Made by a program: the position numbers and the translations under genes. Shown here in pieces: positions 34,910 through 44,243 of a stretch of DNA of 64,000 nt. The stretch spans positions 62,001 through 126,000 of the forward strand of contig NZ_JAJKBJ010000005.1 of the NCBI RefSeq assembly GCF_023618015.1, in the 5' to 3' direction. Source of the stretch: Legionella maioricensis (GTDB taxonomy: Bacteria; Pseudomonadota; Gammaproteobacteria; Legionellales; Legionellaceae). Under the pieces are notes generated by a model, which saw nothing but the letters and a program-made list of their open reading frames with translations, made no database searches and was not told the origin of the DNA. The first letter of the stretch is position 1. Each line of letters begins with the position of its first letter.

Positions 34910-35270
34910 GCGTCATCTCGAGTGTTCGCGAAGATCTTCGGGGATGAGCACTGTGCCCGCAAGTGGAGATCCCTCACTTCGCTCGGGATGACGGTGTATT
35001 TCCCAATCCTTTCCATCGCGAACGAGTCATATCATCCGGAACCCCACCAAGTCGTCGAGCGTTCGCGAGAGGGCTCCAGAGATGAACACTGTGCCCGCAA
35101 GTGGATCTCTCGTTTGGCTCGGGATGACGGTGTATTTCCCAATCCTTTCTATCGCGAACGAGTCATATAATCCGGAACCCCACCACGTCATCTCGAGCGT
35201 TCGCGAGAGATCTCCTGGGAGGAACACTGTACCCACAAATGGAGAACCCCCGCTTCGCTCAGGATGACGG
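34910..35270. repeat. Three tandem palindromic repeat units
   Basis: The 822-base gap 34862-35683 contains three copies of the dispersed palindromic element (34910-34994, 35050-35130, 35185-35270), spaced with a period of about 136-140 bases. Each begins with a CGTCATCTCGAGCGTTCGCGA-like arm, has a core with the GCACTGTGCCCGC theme, and ends in the complementary CTCGGGATGACGG arm. The spacer tttcccaatccttt...gaacgagtcatat is also repeated. Apparent frames here are by-products of the repeats. Between 35280 and 35580 the sequence is AT-rich with no gene. Confidence 0.85.
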
Positions 35271-35581
35271 TGTCTTCCTGAGCCAGGATTATGGACTATA
35301 TTTGAGAAAGTTGACAATATTTCAGGCTTGACGACTACAGGACTCAACTTAACATTCAATAAAGATTATTTTAAGAATAATCGTGAGATTTCAATGCGTT
35401 TTTTGATGTTTTCTGCTTAAATCTTTACCTTTATAGTCAATAATTAATTCATTCTTATTTTATAGTATTATTTAGTCAAAATATTTAAAAAAATCATACA
35501 ATTATTTTTACAATCCTCTCGAAAATGATACAATAATTTTCCTTAATCTTCCCTTAATAAATGAATATCATTGAAACAATG

Positions 35582-35610
35582 TTTACACTCTTTGGAATAT
35601 TTGATATTAT
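35582..35610 (+). promoter_or_regulatory. Predicted sigma-70 promoter of fis
   Basis: A TTTACA -35 hexamer (35582-35587), a 17-base spacer and a TATTAT -10 hexamer (35605-35610), in an AT-rich region 74 bases before the fis ATG. This is a close match to consensus with ideal spacing. The downstream cggacatgg could be the start region. Confidence 0.6.
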
Positions 35611-35683
35611 ATCGGACATGGTGTTCGGTGCGGGTTATTACTGGGCCTAATAATTATTCATTAATTTGTACTAGGAGATTAAA

Positions 35684-35971
35684 ATGAATGCAGTAATGCA
35701 AGAAGTGGTGCAAGGTAACGAGGCACTTTCGCATCAAGTTATTAGCGCGGTTAAAGGTTATTTAGCCAGCGTTGGTAATAAAGATGCCAATTTGAACTTA
35801 TATCAATTAATTGTTGAAGAAGTAGAAGCGCCTTTATTTCGTACAGTTATGGAATTAACTCGTTACAATCAATCAAAAGCTGCTCGAGTTCTTGGTGTAA
35901 GTCGCGGTACTTTACGTACTAAATTGAAGCGTTATTTTGATGATGAGTTTATTGGTACTCGTGATTTCTAA
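35684..35971 (+). CDS. fis: Fis-family nucleoid-associated regulator
   Basis: A 95-residue DNA-bending dimer that shapes the nucleoid and regulates growth-phase and, in Legionella, virulence genes. The C-terminal helix-turn-helix is unmistakable: VMELTRYNQSKAARVLGVSRGTLRTKLKRY (about residues 57-86). The N-terminal arm is short, as in Fis (98 residues in E. coli). An AGGAG site lies seven bases before the ATG. In E. coli fis follows dusB; here it is alone, downstream of repeats and upstream of rnpB. Legionella genomes carry several fis paralogs, so which copy this is cannot be told. Confidence 0.92.
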   Translation: MNAVMQEVVQGNEALSHQVISAVKGYLASVGNKDANLNLYQLIVEEVEAPLFRTVMELTRYNQSKAARVLGVSRGTLRTKLKRYFDDEFIGTRDF

Positions 35972-36057
35972 GTTAGTGATTATCTCTAAGCCTGGGTTTC
36001 TTCCAGAAATTTTTCAGCATTAATTCAACGTTATTTGTGGTCTTTAGCTGGGCACTC

Positions 36058-36066
36058 TGTTACTAT
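36058..36066 (+). promoter_or_regulatory. Extended -10 promoter element of rnpB
   Basis: TGTTACTAT is an extended -10 (TGn plus TACTAT) ending 6-7 bases before the predicted 5' end of RNase P RNA. The -35 region is weak (TTGTGG at 36035 is 20 bases away), which fits an extended -10 promoter. Confidence 0.55.
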
Positions 36067-36072
36067 CGTTCC

Positions 36073-36448
36073 CAGAGTTGGTCAGGCAATCGCTCTTTGT
36101 TTCAAAACAAAGGGAGGAAAGTCCGGGCTCCATAGGGCAGGGTGCCAGGTAACGCCTGGGAGGTGTGAACCTACGGAAAGTGCCACAGAAAATATACCGC
36201 CCGCTTGTTCTTGTAACAAGCGGGTAAGGGTGAAATGGTGCGGTAAGAGCGCACCGCGCGATTGGTAACAGTCGTGGCAGGGAAAACCCCACCCGGAGCA
36301 AGACCAAATAGGAATCCATTTGACTGCAAAGTCATAACGTGCGGCCCGTACGGGATTCGGGTAGGTTGCTTGAGGCATATGGTGACGTATGTCCCAGATG
36401 AATGGTTGCTCACGACAGAACCCGGCTTATCGACCGACTCTTTTTTTT
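36073..36448 (+). ncRNA. rnpB: RNase P RNA (type A)
   Basis: The catalytic RNA that trims 5' leaders from tRNA precursors, about 375 bases, the same as E. coli. Universally conserved blocks are present in order: GAGGAAAGTCCGGGCTCC (around 36113), CAGGGTGCCAGGTAACGCC, GGGTGAAATGGTGCGGTAAGAGCGCACCG, CACCCGGAGCAAGACCAAATAGG, GGTAGGTTGCTTGAG and GACAGAACCCGGCTTATCG. The P1 helix closes with GAGTTGGTC near 36075 and GACCGACTC (36432-36440). A run of eight T follows (36441-36448) and forms the terminator with P1. Reading frames on the opposite strand are artefacts of this structured RNA. Confidence 0.97.
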
Positions 36449-36516
36449 CAAAAAATTTCCTGGTACAAGTGATGGTTAAATATAGGTCTCGGTGCCAGTG
36501 ATTTCTTAGTAGACAT

Positions 36517-37190
36517 TTAAAAATTTAAACCCATCGTCTCTGCTGGGGGAATTAATTCATTATATATATCCACAAACATATCTAATATTTCCTGGCTTGA
36601 TAAATTTTCAACTTGATCCCAGTCCTTGGTAATCAAAAGAAATTCATCGGCTTTTTTTCGAAGAGCGGGACTCAATTTCTTATCATCTACATTATTGAGA
36701 TACGACTCTAGGCAAGTGTTCACATACCGTGAAATATAAAATGTATCTTGTACTTGTAATGAATCTATTGTTTCTCGATGGCTATTTCTTCGACCTACAC
36801 CAAAATCAATAATAAAATTGATAATCGCATGATCCTGGATATCTGTCAGTATGTTATCAGGATTTTGCAAGTCTCGGTGCGCGTTACCTTTGGTATGCAC
36901 ATGTTCCACTAAACATTCTAATAAAGATCTGCCTAGATTTAATTTTTGTTTATTGGTTAAATCACCAATTTTTGCCATCACTTCATCAAGTCTTTTACCC
37001 GGTATTTTATTCATGACCAATGCACTTCTAAATTCTTGTTCAGGATTACTAATCCAAAAGAAGGGCTTCTGTTGCCTTATCCAAAAACTTGGCGTCCTAC
37101 TGTTTCATTATGTTGCTCGAAAAGTAATAGTAATAACTTTTCATCAGCCTCACTCAAGCTTGCTAAATTGATATGCTTTTTCTCAGTCAT
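36517..37190 (-). pseudogene. Broken protein-kinase-like gene
   Basis: The remnant starts at an ATG at 37190 (MTEKKHINLASLSEADEKL) and hits a stop after 37 codons. A one-base shift near 37085 leads into another frame (FWIRQQKPFFWISNPEQEF) that continues without a stop to 36517. The second part carries eukaryote-like kinase C-lobe motifs: the catalytic loop AHRDLQNPDN, with one extra residue relative to HRDxKxxN, and the IIDFG metal motif. The glycine-rich loop and VAIK lysine of the N-lobe are not seen, and the region is too short to hold them, so an internal deletion as well as a frameshift is likely. It resembles a decayed LegK-type effector kinase. The in-frame part from 37020 could still be translated but would lack ATP-binding residues. 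Confidence 0.6.
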
Positions 37191-37345
37191 ACAGTAGCTC
37201 ACTTAGCATTTTTATAAAGAAATAAGCTGTATTAATTATAGTCATATTGGAGTATTTTATTTGAAGATAGGGAGACTTGGGGGTATCAAAATTAAAAGCA
37301 CCAGTTAAATAGATGTTTTTGGGCAAATTTTTTAGTTCATGGGCG

Positions 37346-37370
37346 GAAATGGCTCGCTTCGAGCCATTTC
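37346..37370. terminator. Hairpin downstream of gatB
   Basis: A perfect 11-bp stem (GAAATGGCTCG with CGAGCCATTTC) with a three-base loop, 36 bases beyond the gatB stop. It has no adjacent T-tract on the minus strand, so its efficiency as a terminator is uncertain. Confidence 0.5.
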
Positions 37371-37405
37371 GTTCATAAGTCTTGTAATTTTTTGATAAGA
37401 ATACT

Positions 37406-38839
37406 TTATAATAGATTTTTTCTTAATAGGACATTAATTTGTTCAGGATTAGCTTGTCCTTTCGTTTGCTTCATTATTTGCCCCACAAAAAATGCCAGGA
37501 GTTTTTCTTTTCCTGCTTTATATTCAGCAGCCTGTTCGGGGTATTGTTGAATTACCGCTCTAATCATTTCTTCTAAAGCAGAACTATCATTCATTTGTTG
37601 ATAGCCTTCGCGTTTGATGATTGCATCAACATCTTCTTCGCCATTCCAAAGCATAGTAAAGATATTTTTGGCAATATTGGAAGAAATAATATTGTCTTGC
37701 ACCTTATTCAGGAGATTAGACAGGGTTCTTGCGGATATTGGCGGAGCTTCAAAAGTTAAATTATGTTCATTTAAAGCAGCGGCATATTGGCCTTTCAACC
37801 AGTTGATAATTATTTTATCAGTGGCATGACTGGATGATTTTACTTCTTTATAAAATTGATAAGCGGCTGGCGAGGACAGGATAAAATTAATGTCTTCATC
37901 ATTTAATGAAGGGGTGTTTTTTAATTCACGGTAAATTTTTTCAGGTAAATCAGGCAAGCTGTTTTTAATTTCTGCTATTTGAAATCGGGTGACCTGGATG
38001 GGTAATAAATCAGGATCAGGAAAATAGCGGTAATCATTTTCATTTTCTTTATCGCGCATGGAGTGAGTGGAGTCGGTGTCAGGATTATACAAACGAGTTT
38101 CTTGGATAATTTGCTGACCGCTTTCCAATAAATCCTCATGTCTTGCCCGTTCAAAGGCTATTGCCTTTTCAATATAGCGAAAAGAATTTAGATTTTTAAG
38201 TTCCGTTCGGGTACCCAGTACAGGTGAACCTTTTGGTTTTAATGAAAGATTAACGTCACAACGAAAAGATCCTTCTTGCATGTTGCCATCGCAAATTCCC
38301 AGGAATCGCACTAATTGATGTAAGGTTTTTAAATATTTAATTGCCTCTTCAGCAGAATACAAACAGGGAGCCGTTACTATTTCAAGAAGTGGAGTTCCGG
38401 CTCGATTGAGATCGATACCCGTAAAATTAGCATGCATTTCATGTAAGGATTTCCCTGCATCCTCTTCTAAATGAGCGCGGACAATTTCAACCGCTTTTTC
38501 ACTGCCATCATCAAGTTTAATGATTAATTGGCCATTACTGACTATCGGTTTCTGAAACTGGCTAATTTGATAGCCCTTAGGCAAGTCCGGATAAAAATAG
38601 TTTTTTCTTTCAAAAATAGATAGGTCATTAATATCTGCATGAATGGCTAAACCGAATTGAATGGCCATTACAATGGCTTGCTGATTTAATACCGGAAGTA
38701 CCCCAGGTAAACCGGCATCAATAAAACAAGTCTGTGTGTTGGGAGAAGCACCATAGGCTATTGAGGCGCCTGAAAAAAGTTTGGATTTTGTTTTTAATTG
38801 GGCATGAACTTCAAGGCCAATGACGGTATCCCATTCCAT
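37406..38839 (-). CDS. gatB: Asp-tRNA(Asn)/Glu-tRNA(Gln) amidotransferase subunit B
   Basis: A 477-residue subunit that binds mischarged tRNA and activates it with ATP in the GatCAB transamidation complex. The opening VIGLEVHAQLKTKSKLFSGA, the YFYPDLPKGYQISQ segment and RCDVNLSL are diagnostic. The C-terminal YqeY-like tail domain (residues ~330-477) is complete and ends with INVLLRKNLL. It is the last gene of the gatCAB run, ten bases after gatA. Presence of the complex implies that Gln-tRNA or Asn-tRNA is made by the indirect route. Confidence 0.96.
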   Translation of the reverse strand: MEWDTVIGLEVHAQLKTKSKLFSGASIAYGASPNTQTCFIDAGLPGVLPVLNQQAIVMAIQFGLAIHADINDLSIFERKNYFYPDLPKGYQISQFQKPIVSNGQLIIKLDDGSEKAVEIVRAHLEEDAGKSLHEMHANFTGIDLNRAGTPLLEIVTAPCLYSAEEAIKYLKTLHQLVRFLGICDGNMQEGSFRCDVNLSLKPKGSPVLGTRTELKNLNSFRYIEKAIAFERARHEDLLESGQQIIQETRLYNPDTDSTHSMRDKENENDYRYFPDPDLLPIQVTRFQIAEIKNSLPDLPEKIYRELKNTPSLNDEDINFILSSPAAYQFYKEVKSSSHATDKIIINWLKGQYAAALNEHNLTFEAPPISARTLSNLLNKVQDNIISSNIAKNIFTMLWNGEEDVDAIIKREGYQQMNDSSALEEMIRAVIQQYPEQAAEYKAGKEKLLAFFVGQIMKQTKGQANPEQINVLLRKNLL

Positions 38840-38849
38840 AAAATCACCT

Positions 38850-40295
38850 TTATTCGTTTGGACTGGCCAAGTGCCAGCTGGTGTGTAATTGGTAGTGATG
38901 AGCTATATTGAGCAAGCGACCCTCACTAAAATGCTTACCCATTAATTGCAGTCCTACGGGTAGCTTATTATCATGTCCTGTGGGTATGGACAGGGCTGGT
39001 AAACCCGCCAGATTTGCTGCTACAGTAAATACATCAGCTAAATAATTTTGGATGGGATCTGCTATTTTTTCCCCCAGTTTAAAGGCGGCAGTTGGGGTTG
39101 TAGGTCCTAAAATAACGTCTACTGAGTTCAGTTTTTCTGCCAACTCCTCTTGAATCAAGCGTCTGATTTTTTGAGCCTGCAGGTAATATGCATCGAAATA
39201 TCCAGCCGATAAAACATGGGTTCCGGTAAGAATTCGGCGTTTGACTTCAATACCAAAGCCTTCACTACGGGAGCTAGTGATTAATTCAGTTAAACTGGAT
39301 GCTTTGGAGCTGCGATGACCAAATCGTAATCCATCATAACGAGAAAGGTTGGAGGAGGCCTCAGCACAGGCAATAACATAGTAACAGGGGACCCATAATG
39401 GTTGAAGTTTTAGTTCCATTTCAACAATTTCAGCGCCTAGACTCTCAAAGAGTTTCACGGCCTCACGAATGGCTTTTTGTATTCCTTGATCTACCTCTGG
39501 CTGAAAAAAGCAGCTAGGTAAACCAATGCGTAATTTATTGAAAGGTTTATTGATTTCGACACTATAATCAGGGATAGAGGTGTCTACGGAAGTAGAGTCG
39601 TGTTTATCAAAACCAGCTATGGCTTGAAGAACAAGAGCAAGATCCTCAGCGCTTTTAGCGAAGGGGCCTGCTTGATCCAGGCTTGATGCATAGGCAACCA
39701 TGCCATAACGAGAGACCAGGCCATAAGTCGGTTTAATGCCGCTGATACCACAAAAGGCCGCGGGTTGGCGTATAGATCCCCCGGTATCAGAACCAATAGC
39801 AAAGGGAATTAAACCTGCCGCAACGGCAGCAGCGGAACCGCCTGAAGAACCACCTGGAACGCGCTCTTTATCCCATGGATTTTTTACTGGGCCAAAATAA
39901 CTGTTTTCATTGGCAGAACCCATAGCAAATTCATCCATATTGGTTTTACCAAGAAGTATTGCTCCTTTTTCTTTTAATTTAATAGCCAGAGTTGCGTCAT
40001 AAGGGGCATAAAAATTAGCCAACATTTTGGAGCCACAAGTCGTTTTCATTTTTGTGGTGCAAAACAAATCCTTAAGAGCCATGGGAATTCCAGTGAACAC
40101 TTTTCCCTGACCGTTTTTTAGATCTTTATCTGCCTGATAAGCTTGGGTTAATGCATACTCTTCATCTACACTGATAAATGCATTGAGATCGCTATTGGCA
40201 TGGATTTTATTAATATAGTGTTGCGTTAATTCAGTACTGGAGATTTCGCCTTGATGTAAGGCTTTGGATAATTGAGTAAGCGAAAGTTGTTCCAT
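38850..40295 (-). CDS. gatA: Asp-tRNA(Asn)/Glu-tRNA(Gln) amidotransferase subunit A
   Basis: A 481-residue amidase-signature enzyme that supplies ammonia from glutamine. The Ser-cisSer-Lys triad is visible: the lysine in [10 protein letters not shown], the glycine-rich [14 protein letters not shown] and the nucleophilic serine in [16 protein letters not shown]. Length matches family norm (~485). Its start lies two bases after the gatC stop, consistent with a single transcript. Confidence 0.96.
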   Translation of the reverse strand: MEQLSLTQLSKALHQGEISSTELTQHYINKIHANSDLNAFISVDEEYALTQAYQADKDLKNGQGKVFTGIPMALKDLFCTTKMKTTCGSKMLANFYAPYDATLAIKLKEKGAILLGKTNMDEFAMGSANENSYFGPVKNPWDKERVPGGSSGGSAAAVAAGLIPFAIGSDTGGSIRQPAAFCGISGIKPTYGLVSRYGMVAYASSLDQAGPFAKSAEDLALVLQAIAGFDKHDSTSVDTSIPDYSVEINKPFNKLRIGLPSCFFQPEVDQGIQKAIREAVKLFESLGAEIVEMELKLQPLWVPCYYVIACAEASSNLSRYDGLRFGHRSSKASSLTELITSSRSEGFGIEVKRRILTGTHVLSAGYFDAYYLQAQKIRRLIQEELAEKLNSVDVILGPTTPTAAFKLGEKIADPIQNYLADVFTVAANLAGLPALSIPTGHDNKLPVGLQLMGKHFSEGRLLNIAHHYQLHTSWHLASPNE

Positions 40296-40297
40296 AA

Positions 40298-40594
40298 TTA
40301 TTTATCCGACTCTATGACTTTAGGCACCAAATACAAGTTGTCTTCAAACACCGGCGCCATGGCTTCCAGTTCAGCAATACAATCCTCTTCGGTTACTTCG
40401 TCTGTTCTGAGGCGCTGATGTAAAGCGAAAGGATGAAAAAGTGGCGCTACATTCTTGGTCTCCACTGATCGTAATTGATCCACAAAATCCATGATGGCGC
40501 TGACTTCATGGGTTAACCGGGAAGAGTCTGAAGATTCAGTATCCAAATAAGCTAAACGCGCAATTTTTTCTAAGTCTTTTTGAGAAATAGTCAT
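40298..40594 (-). CDS. gatC: Asp-tRNA(Asn)/Glu-tRNA(Gln) amidotransferase subunit C
   Basis: A 98-residue helical clamp that stabilises GatA-GatB. It has the family opening [16 protein letters not shown] and the [11 protein letters not shown] segment that wraps GatA. It is the first gene of gatCAB and is divergent from the anthranilate synthase gene, with about 120 bases between them that must hold both promoters. Confidence 0.94.
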   Translation of the reverse strand: MTISQKDLEKIARLAYLDTESSDSSRLTHEVSAIMDFVDQLRSVETKNVAPLFHPFALHQRLRTDEVTEEDCIAELEAMAPVFEDNLYLVPKVIESDK

Positions 40595-40714
40595 AGTGGC
40601 ATTCCAAGAGAAAGTGACTCATTATATCGAGATCGCGTTAAAAATGAAGTAGTACATTGCACTAGACCGGTTTTTCAGTAGAATGATTGGCAGTTATTAA
40701 CAATTAAATAGAGT

Positions 40715-42865
40715 ATGTTATCTATGCTGCAACAGTATAAAACGCAAGGTGGAGTTCATGTCGAGTTATCTCAGGAGTCTCTGGATTATCAACAGGGGAT
40801 AGAGTCTCTTCTTGAGAGTCTTGATTCACAACGAGGTGCTCTTTTTGCCTCCAGCTTTGAATATCCAGGGCGTTATACTTGTTGGGACTTGGGATTTTAT
40901 AATCCGCCGTTGGCTATTGTTTGTAAGCAGAATCTCGTTAATTTGGAAGCTTTAAATCAACGTGGTGAAGTGTTGCTGGGTTTTATTTATCCCTTGTTGA
41001 TTGCTCAGACAGGATTAGAAATACTCGAGAACACCGCCGCATTTTGCCAGATTAAAATTAAAGCCTCAGAACAAGTCTTTAGTGAAGAAGAAAGAAGTCA
41101 TCAACCCTCTGTGTTCAGTATTATTCGACTATTACTTGCTTTTTTAAAATCGGAAAAGGACTCTCATTTAGGTTTATATGGCGCTTTTGGTTTTGATTTA
41201 ATCCATCAATTTGAAGATTTGCCTCAACACAAGAAGAGAGAGCTGGCACAAAGAGAAATGGTTCTTTATTTACCTGATGAGATTTTTATTGTGAATCATC
41301 GCAAAGAAGAGGCTTTTGTTAGGCGATATGATTTTCAATATCAAGGTAAATCAACTCAATCATTGGCAAGAGAGGGTATTTATCAACCTTATCAGCCATC
41401 CAATAGGCCTGATAAGAGTTGCGATCATGCCCCGGGTGAGTATGCTGAAGTAGTGCATAAAGCGAAAGAACGCTTTGCTTGTGGCGATTTATTCGAGGTA
41501 GTTCCCAGCCAGACTTTTTATACCCATTATACGGAGCAGCCTTCTGGCTTATTCTGTCAAATGCGTCGTCTTAATCCATCGCCGTATGGGTTTTTTATTA
41601 ATTTAGGAGAAGGAGAGTACCTGGTTGGTGCTTCACCTGAAATGTATGTACGTGTGCAGGGAAAAAGAGTAGAAACTTGTCCTATTTCAGGAACCATTAA
41701 ACGCGGTGCTGATGCAATTGAGGATGCTTTTAATATCCAAACTTTACTTGATTCGCCCAAAGAAGAATCAGAGCTGACTATGTGCACCGATGTGGATAGA
41801 AATGATAAGTCGCGAGTTTGTGAGGCAGGCAGTGTTAAAGTGATAGGCAGACGCCAGATTGAGATGTACTCTCGTTTGATCCACACCGTTGATCATGTGG
41901 AAGGTATTTTAAGAGAGGGCTTTGATGCCGTTGATGCTTTTTTAACGCATATGTGGGTAGTCACCGTTACCGGAGCTCCTAAAATTTGGGCGATGAATTT
42001 TATAGAGCAGCATGAAAAATCACCACGTAAATGGTATGCAGGGGCCGTGGGATGGTTTGGCTTCGATGGTAATTTAAATACAGGATTGGTTTTAAGAACA
42101 GTACGTATAGAGAAAGGAATTGCTGAAATTCGTGTCGGGGCCACCTTGCTTTATGATTCAATTCCTGAGGCCGAAGAACAAGAAACTCGCTTAAAAGCCT
42201 CTGCTTTTTTAGATATGCTCCAAAAAGTCGAGCCAAAAGGCCGGTTGGATAATGCTGCTGCGTTACCTTTAACAGGAAAGGGTAAAAGAGTATTACTTAT
42301 CGATCATCAAGATTCTTTTGTGCATACTCTGGCGAATTATATTCGCCAGACCGGCGCTGACGTTACTACAATCCGCTTTGATAAAGCATTAAATTATTTA
42401 AAAGAAAATCAGTACGATTTAGTGGTTTTATCTCCTGGTCCTGGTAAGCCCAGTGACTTTAAATTATCCGCAACCATTGATGCAATAATTCAGCAAGGTA
42501 TTCCTTTATTCGGGGTATGTCTGGGATTGCAAGGGATTGTTGAATATTTCGGCGGGGTTTTAGACGTACTTGATTACCCAATGCACGGTAAACCTTCAAT
42601 GATCAATGTTTTGGATTCCGATGGGTTATTTGCCGGGTTAGAAAAAACGTTTAAGGCGGGCCGCTATCATTCTCTTTATGCCAGATTGGAAACAGTGCCT
42701 AAAGAGTTATCCGTCACCGCTATGAGTGAAGATGGAGTGGTAATGGCTATTTCCCATCATCATTTACCAATACATGCTGTTCAATTTCATCCCGAAACCA
42801 TATTGTCTTTACTCAACCAGGCTGGGATAAAAATCATTACTAATTTGATGCGGATGGTGAAATGA
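40715..42865 (+). CDS. trpE(G): Fused anthranilate synthase TrpE(G)
   Basis: A 716-residue single-chain anthranilate synthase, making anthranilate from chorismate and glutamine for tryptophan. Residues ~1-510 are the TrpE part, with FEVVPSQTFYT, YLVGASPEMYVRV, CPISGTIKRG, the ELTMCTDVDRNDKSRVC motif and TVTGAPKIWAM. Residues ~525-716 are the TrpG glutamine amidotransferase, with the nucleophile C602 in GVCLGLQG and the HPE of AVQFHPET. This fused form is best known from Rhizobium-type TrpE(G) and differs from separate trpE/trpG. Start may be the ATG at 40715 or 40724. Its stop overlaps the clcA start (ATGA). No tryptophan-rich leader peptide is visible upstream. Confidence 0.9.
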   Translation: MLSMLQQYKTQGGVHVELSQESLDYQQGIESLLESLDSQRGALFASSFEYPGRYTCWDLGFYNPPLAIVCKQNLVNLEALNQRGEVLLGFIYPLLIAQTGLEILENTAAFCQIKIKASEQVFSEEERSHQPSVFSIIRLLLAFLKSEKDSHLGLYGAFGFDLIHQFEDLPQHKKRELAQREMVLYLPDEIFIVNHRKEEAFVRRYDFQYQGKSTQSLAREGIYQPYQPSNRPDKSCDHAPGEYAEVVHKAKERFACGDLFEVVPSQTFYTHYTEQPSGLFCQMRRLNPSPYGFFINLGEGEYLVGASPEMYVRVQGKRVETCPISGTIKRGADAIEDAFNIQTLLDSPKEESELTMCTDVDRNDKSRVCEAGSVKVIGRRQIEMYSRLIHTVDHVEGILREGFDAVDAFLTHMWVVTVTGAPKIWAMNFIEQHEKSPRKWYAGAVGWFGFDGNLNTGLVLRTVRIEKGIAEIRVGATLLYDSIPEAEEQETRLKASAFLDMLQKVEPKGRLDNAAALPLTGKGKRVLLIDHQDSFVHTLANYIRQTGADVTTIRFDKALNYLKENQYDLVVLSPGPGKPSDFKLSATIDAIIQQGIPLFGVCLGLQGIVEYFGGVLDVLDYPMHGKPSMINVLDSDGLFAGLEKTFKAGRYHSLYARLETVPKELSVTAMSEDGVVMAISHHHLPIHAVQFHPETILSLLNQAGIKIITNLMRMVK

Positions 42866-44154
42866 GGAAAAAAGTCTTGATGCTGTATACTCTTTCGGTG
42901 TTATTGGGAGTATTAACCGGTTTAATCGCTTCTTTATTTCAATTAGCTATTGCAAAGTTTGATGTCTTATTGAGTTCTTTTTTCACTTTTGTTCAGGATC
43001 ATGGCTGGCCGGTAGGACTGATTTCGGCAGTTTTAACCATGTTGATGGTCTTGGTAGCCTGGCTTTCTGTGAAGCATATAGCTCCGGAAGCCTCGGGAAG
43101 CGGTGTTCCTGAAATTGAGGGTACTTTGTTACATCTCAGGCCTATTTTTTGGAGGCGTTTAATTCCGGTAAAGTTTTTTTCAGGCATTTTAGCCATCTCT
43201 TCCAAAATGGTTGTGGGTAGGGAAGGACCTACAATACAGATGGGCGGTAATTTAGGAGCAATGATTGGCGAGCTGTTTCATCTGACGCGCCATCGATGCG
43301 ATACTTTAATCGCTGCAGGTTCAGCAGCGGGCTTGGCTGCAGCATTTAATGCTCCTTTAGCGGGAGTATTATTTGTCATGGAGGAAATGCGAAATCAGTT
43401 TAATTACTCATTTACCAATTTTAAAATGGTCGTTATTACTTGTGTTACGGCCACCATAACGCTCAATCTTTGTGTTGGCTCACAACCTGCCATTAAAATG
43501 GAATTATTTGATTTACCCAGTTTGTCGTCACTCTGGTTGTTTTTTGTCTTTGGTATTGTAGTAGGATTGGTGGGGCTGATGTTTAATATAGTATTAATGT
43601 GGACTCTGAGACAGTTAGATAAATTAGAGCCCAGGCACCATTTAGCTTATGTGTTACTGGTCGGCCTTTTGGTTGGTTATTTAGCGTATTTGTACCCGCC
43701 AACAGTTGGTGCCGGTTACGGTATTATTAATCAGGCATTAACTTTGTCACCCAGTGTTAACGTTTTATGTTTTTTATTGGTCATTAGATTTTTTACTACG
43801 ATGCTCTCTTATTCGACCAGTGTACCAGGGGGTATTTTTGCTCCTATGCTGTCTCTAGGTACTTTGCTGGGTTTAGCTGCATTTCACCTCTTTCACTGGA
43901 TGACTATGGATTTTTCTATCCAGCCTGGAATGTTTGCTGTTGCTGGCATGGGAGCCTTGTTCGCGGCTACAGTACGTTCTCCGATTACAGGAGTGATTCT
44001 AGTGGTGGAAATGACCCAAAACTATTTATTAATTTTACCCTTGATGATTACCTGTATCACTTCAACAACGGTGATGCAATTAGCCAGGAATCAGCCTATC
44101 TATACCCAGTTATTGGAGCGAACTTTAAAGTTAAAGTTAAAAATAAAAGCCTAA
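42862..44154 (+). CDS. clcA: ClC-type H+/Cl- antiporter
   Basis: A 430-residue inner-membrane protein with the ClC double-repeat helices. The three selectivity segments are present: GSGVPEIEG, GREGPTIQMGG with the gating glutamate (E148 in E. coli), and the later VPGGIFAPMLSLG. The inner proton glutamate in LFVMEEMRNQF is kept, so it should be a coupled antiporter rather than a channel. E. coli ClcA supports extreme acid resistance. The gene begins inside the stop of trpE(G) by an ATGA overlap, so translation is coupled although no metabolic link is obvious. Confidence 0.92.
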   Translation: MRKKVLMLYTLSVLLGVLTGLIASLFQLAIAKFDVLLSSFFTFVQDHGWPVGLISAVLTMLMVLVAWLSVKHIAPEASGSGVPEIEGTLLHLRPIFWRRLIPVKFFSGILAISSKMVVGREGPTIQMGGNLGAMIGELFHLTRHRCDTLIAAGSAAGLAAAFNAPLAGVLFVMEEMRNQFNYSFTNFKMVVITCVTATITLNLCVGSQPAIKMELFDLPSLSSLWLFFVFGIVVGLVGLMFNIVLMWTLRQLDKLEPRHHLAYVLLVGLLVGYLAYLYPPTVGAGYGIINQALTLSPSVNVLCFLLVIRFFTTMLSYSTSVPGGIFAPMLSLGTLLGLAAFHLFHWMTMDFSIQPGMFAVAGMGALFAATVRSPITGVILVVEMTQNYLLILPLMITCITSTTVMQLARNQPIYTQLLERTLKLKLKIKA

Positions 44155-44243
44155 AATATTCATATAGTCAAAAATTATCTCTGTGGTTAATATTGGCTCT
44201 ACTTGGTATATAATTTATATAAATTGTAGAAAGGGTAGAAAAT

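Noticed and set aside
34862..35170. A 102-codon open frame right after iscA, and an opposing 110-codon frame at 35027-35359
   Set aside because: Both lie in the tandem palindromic repeats, and their peptides simply repeat the element in translation (for example SLTSLGMTVYFPILSIANES twice). No ribosome-binding site or homology supports them.
34910..35270. Possible CRISPR array
   Set aside because: Units are ~136-140 bases apart with palindromic arms and related spacers, not short direct repeats with unique spacers, and no cas genes are present.
36044..36413. Three overlapping minus-strand frames of 80-98 codons and a plus-strand frame at 36035-36268
   Set aside because: They coincide with RNase P RNA, whose conserved structure creates long open frames. 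The RNA explains the sequence fully.
44160..44243. PmrA-type box upstream of the IQM-like gene
   Set aside because: Only a single TTAATATT-like half-site (near 44188) is present; the paired site expected for PmrA control is missing.
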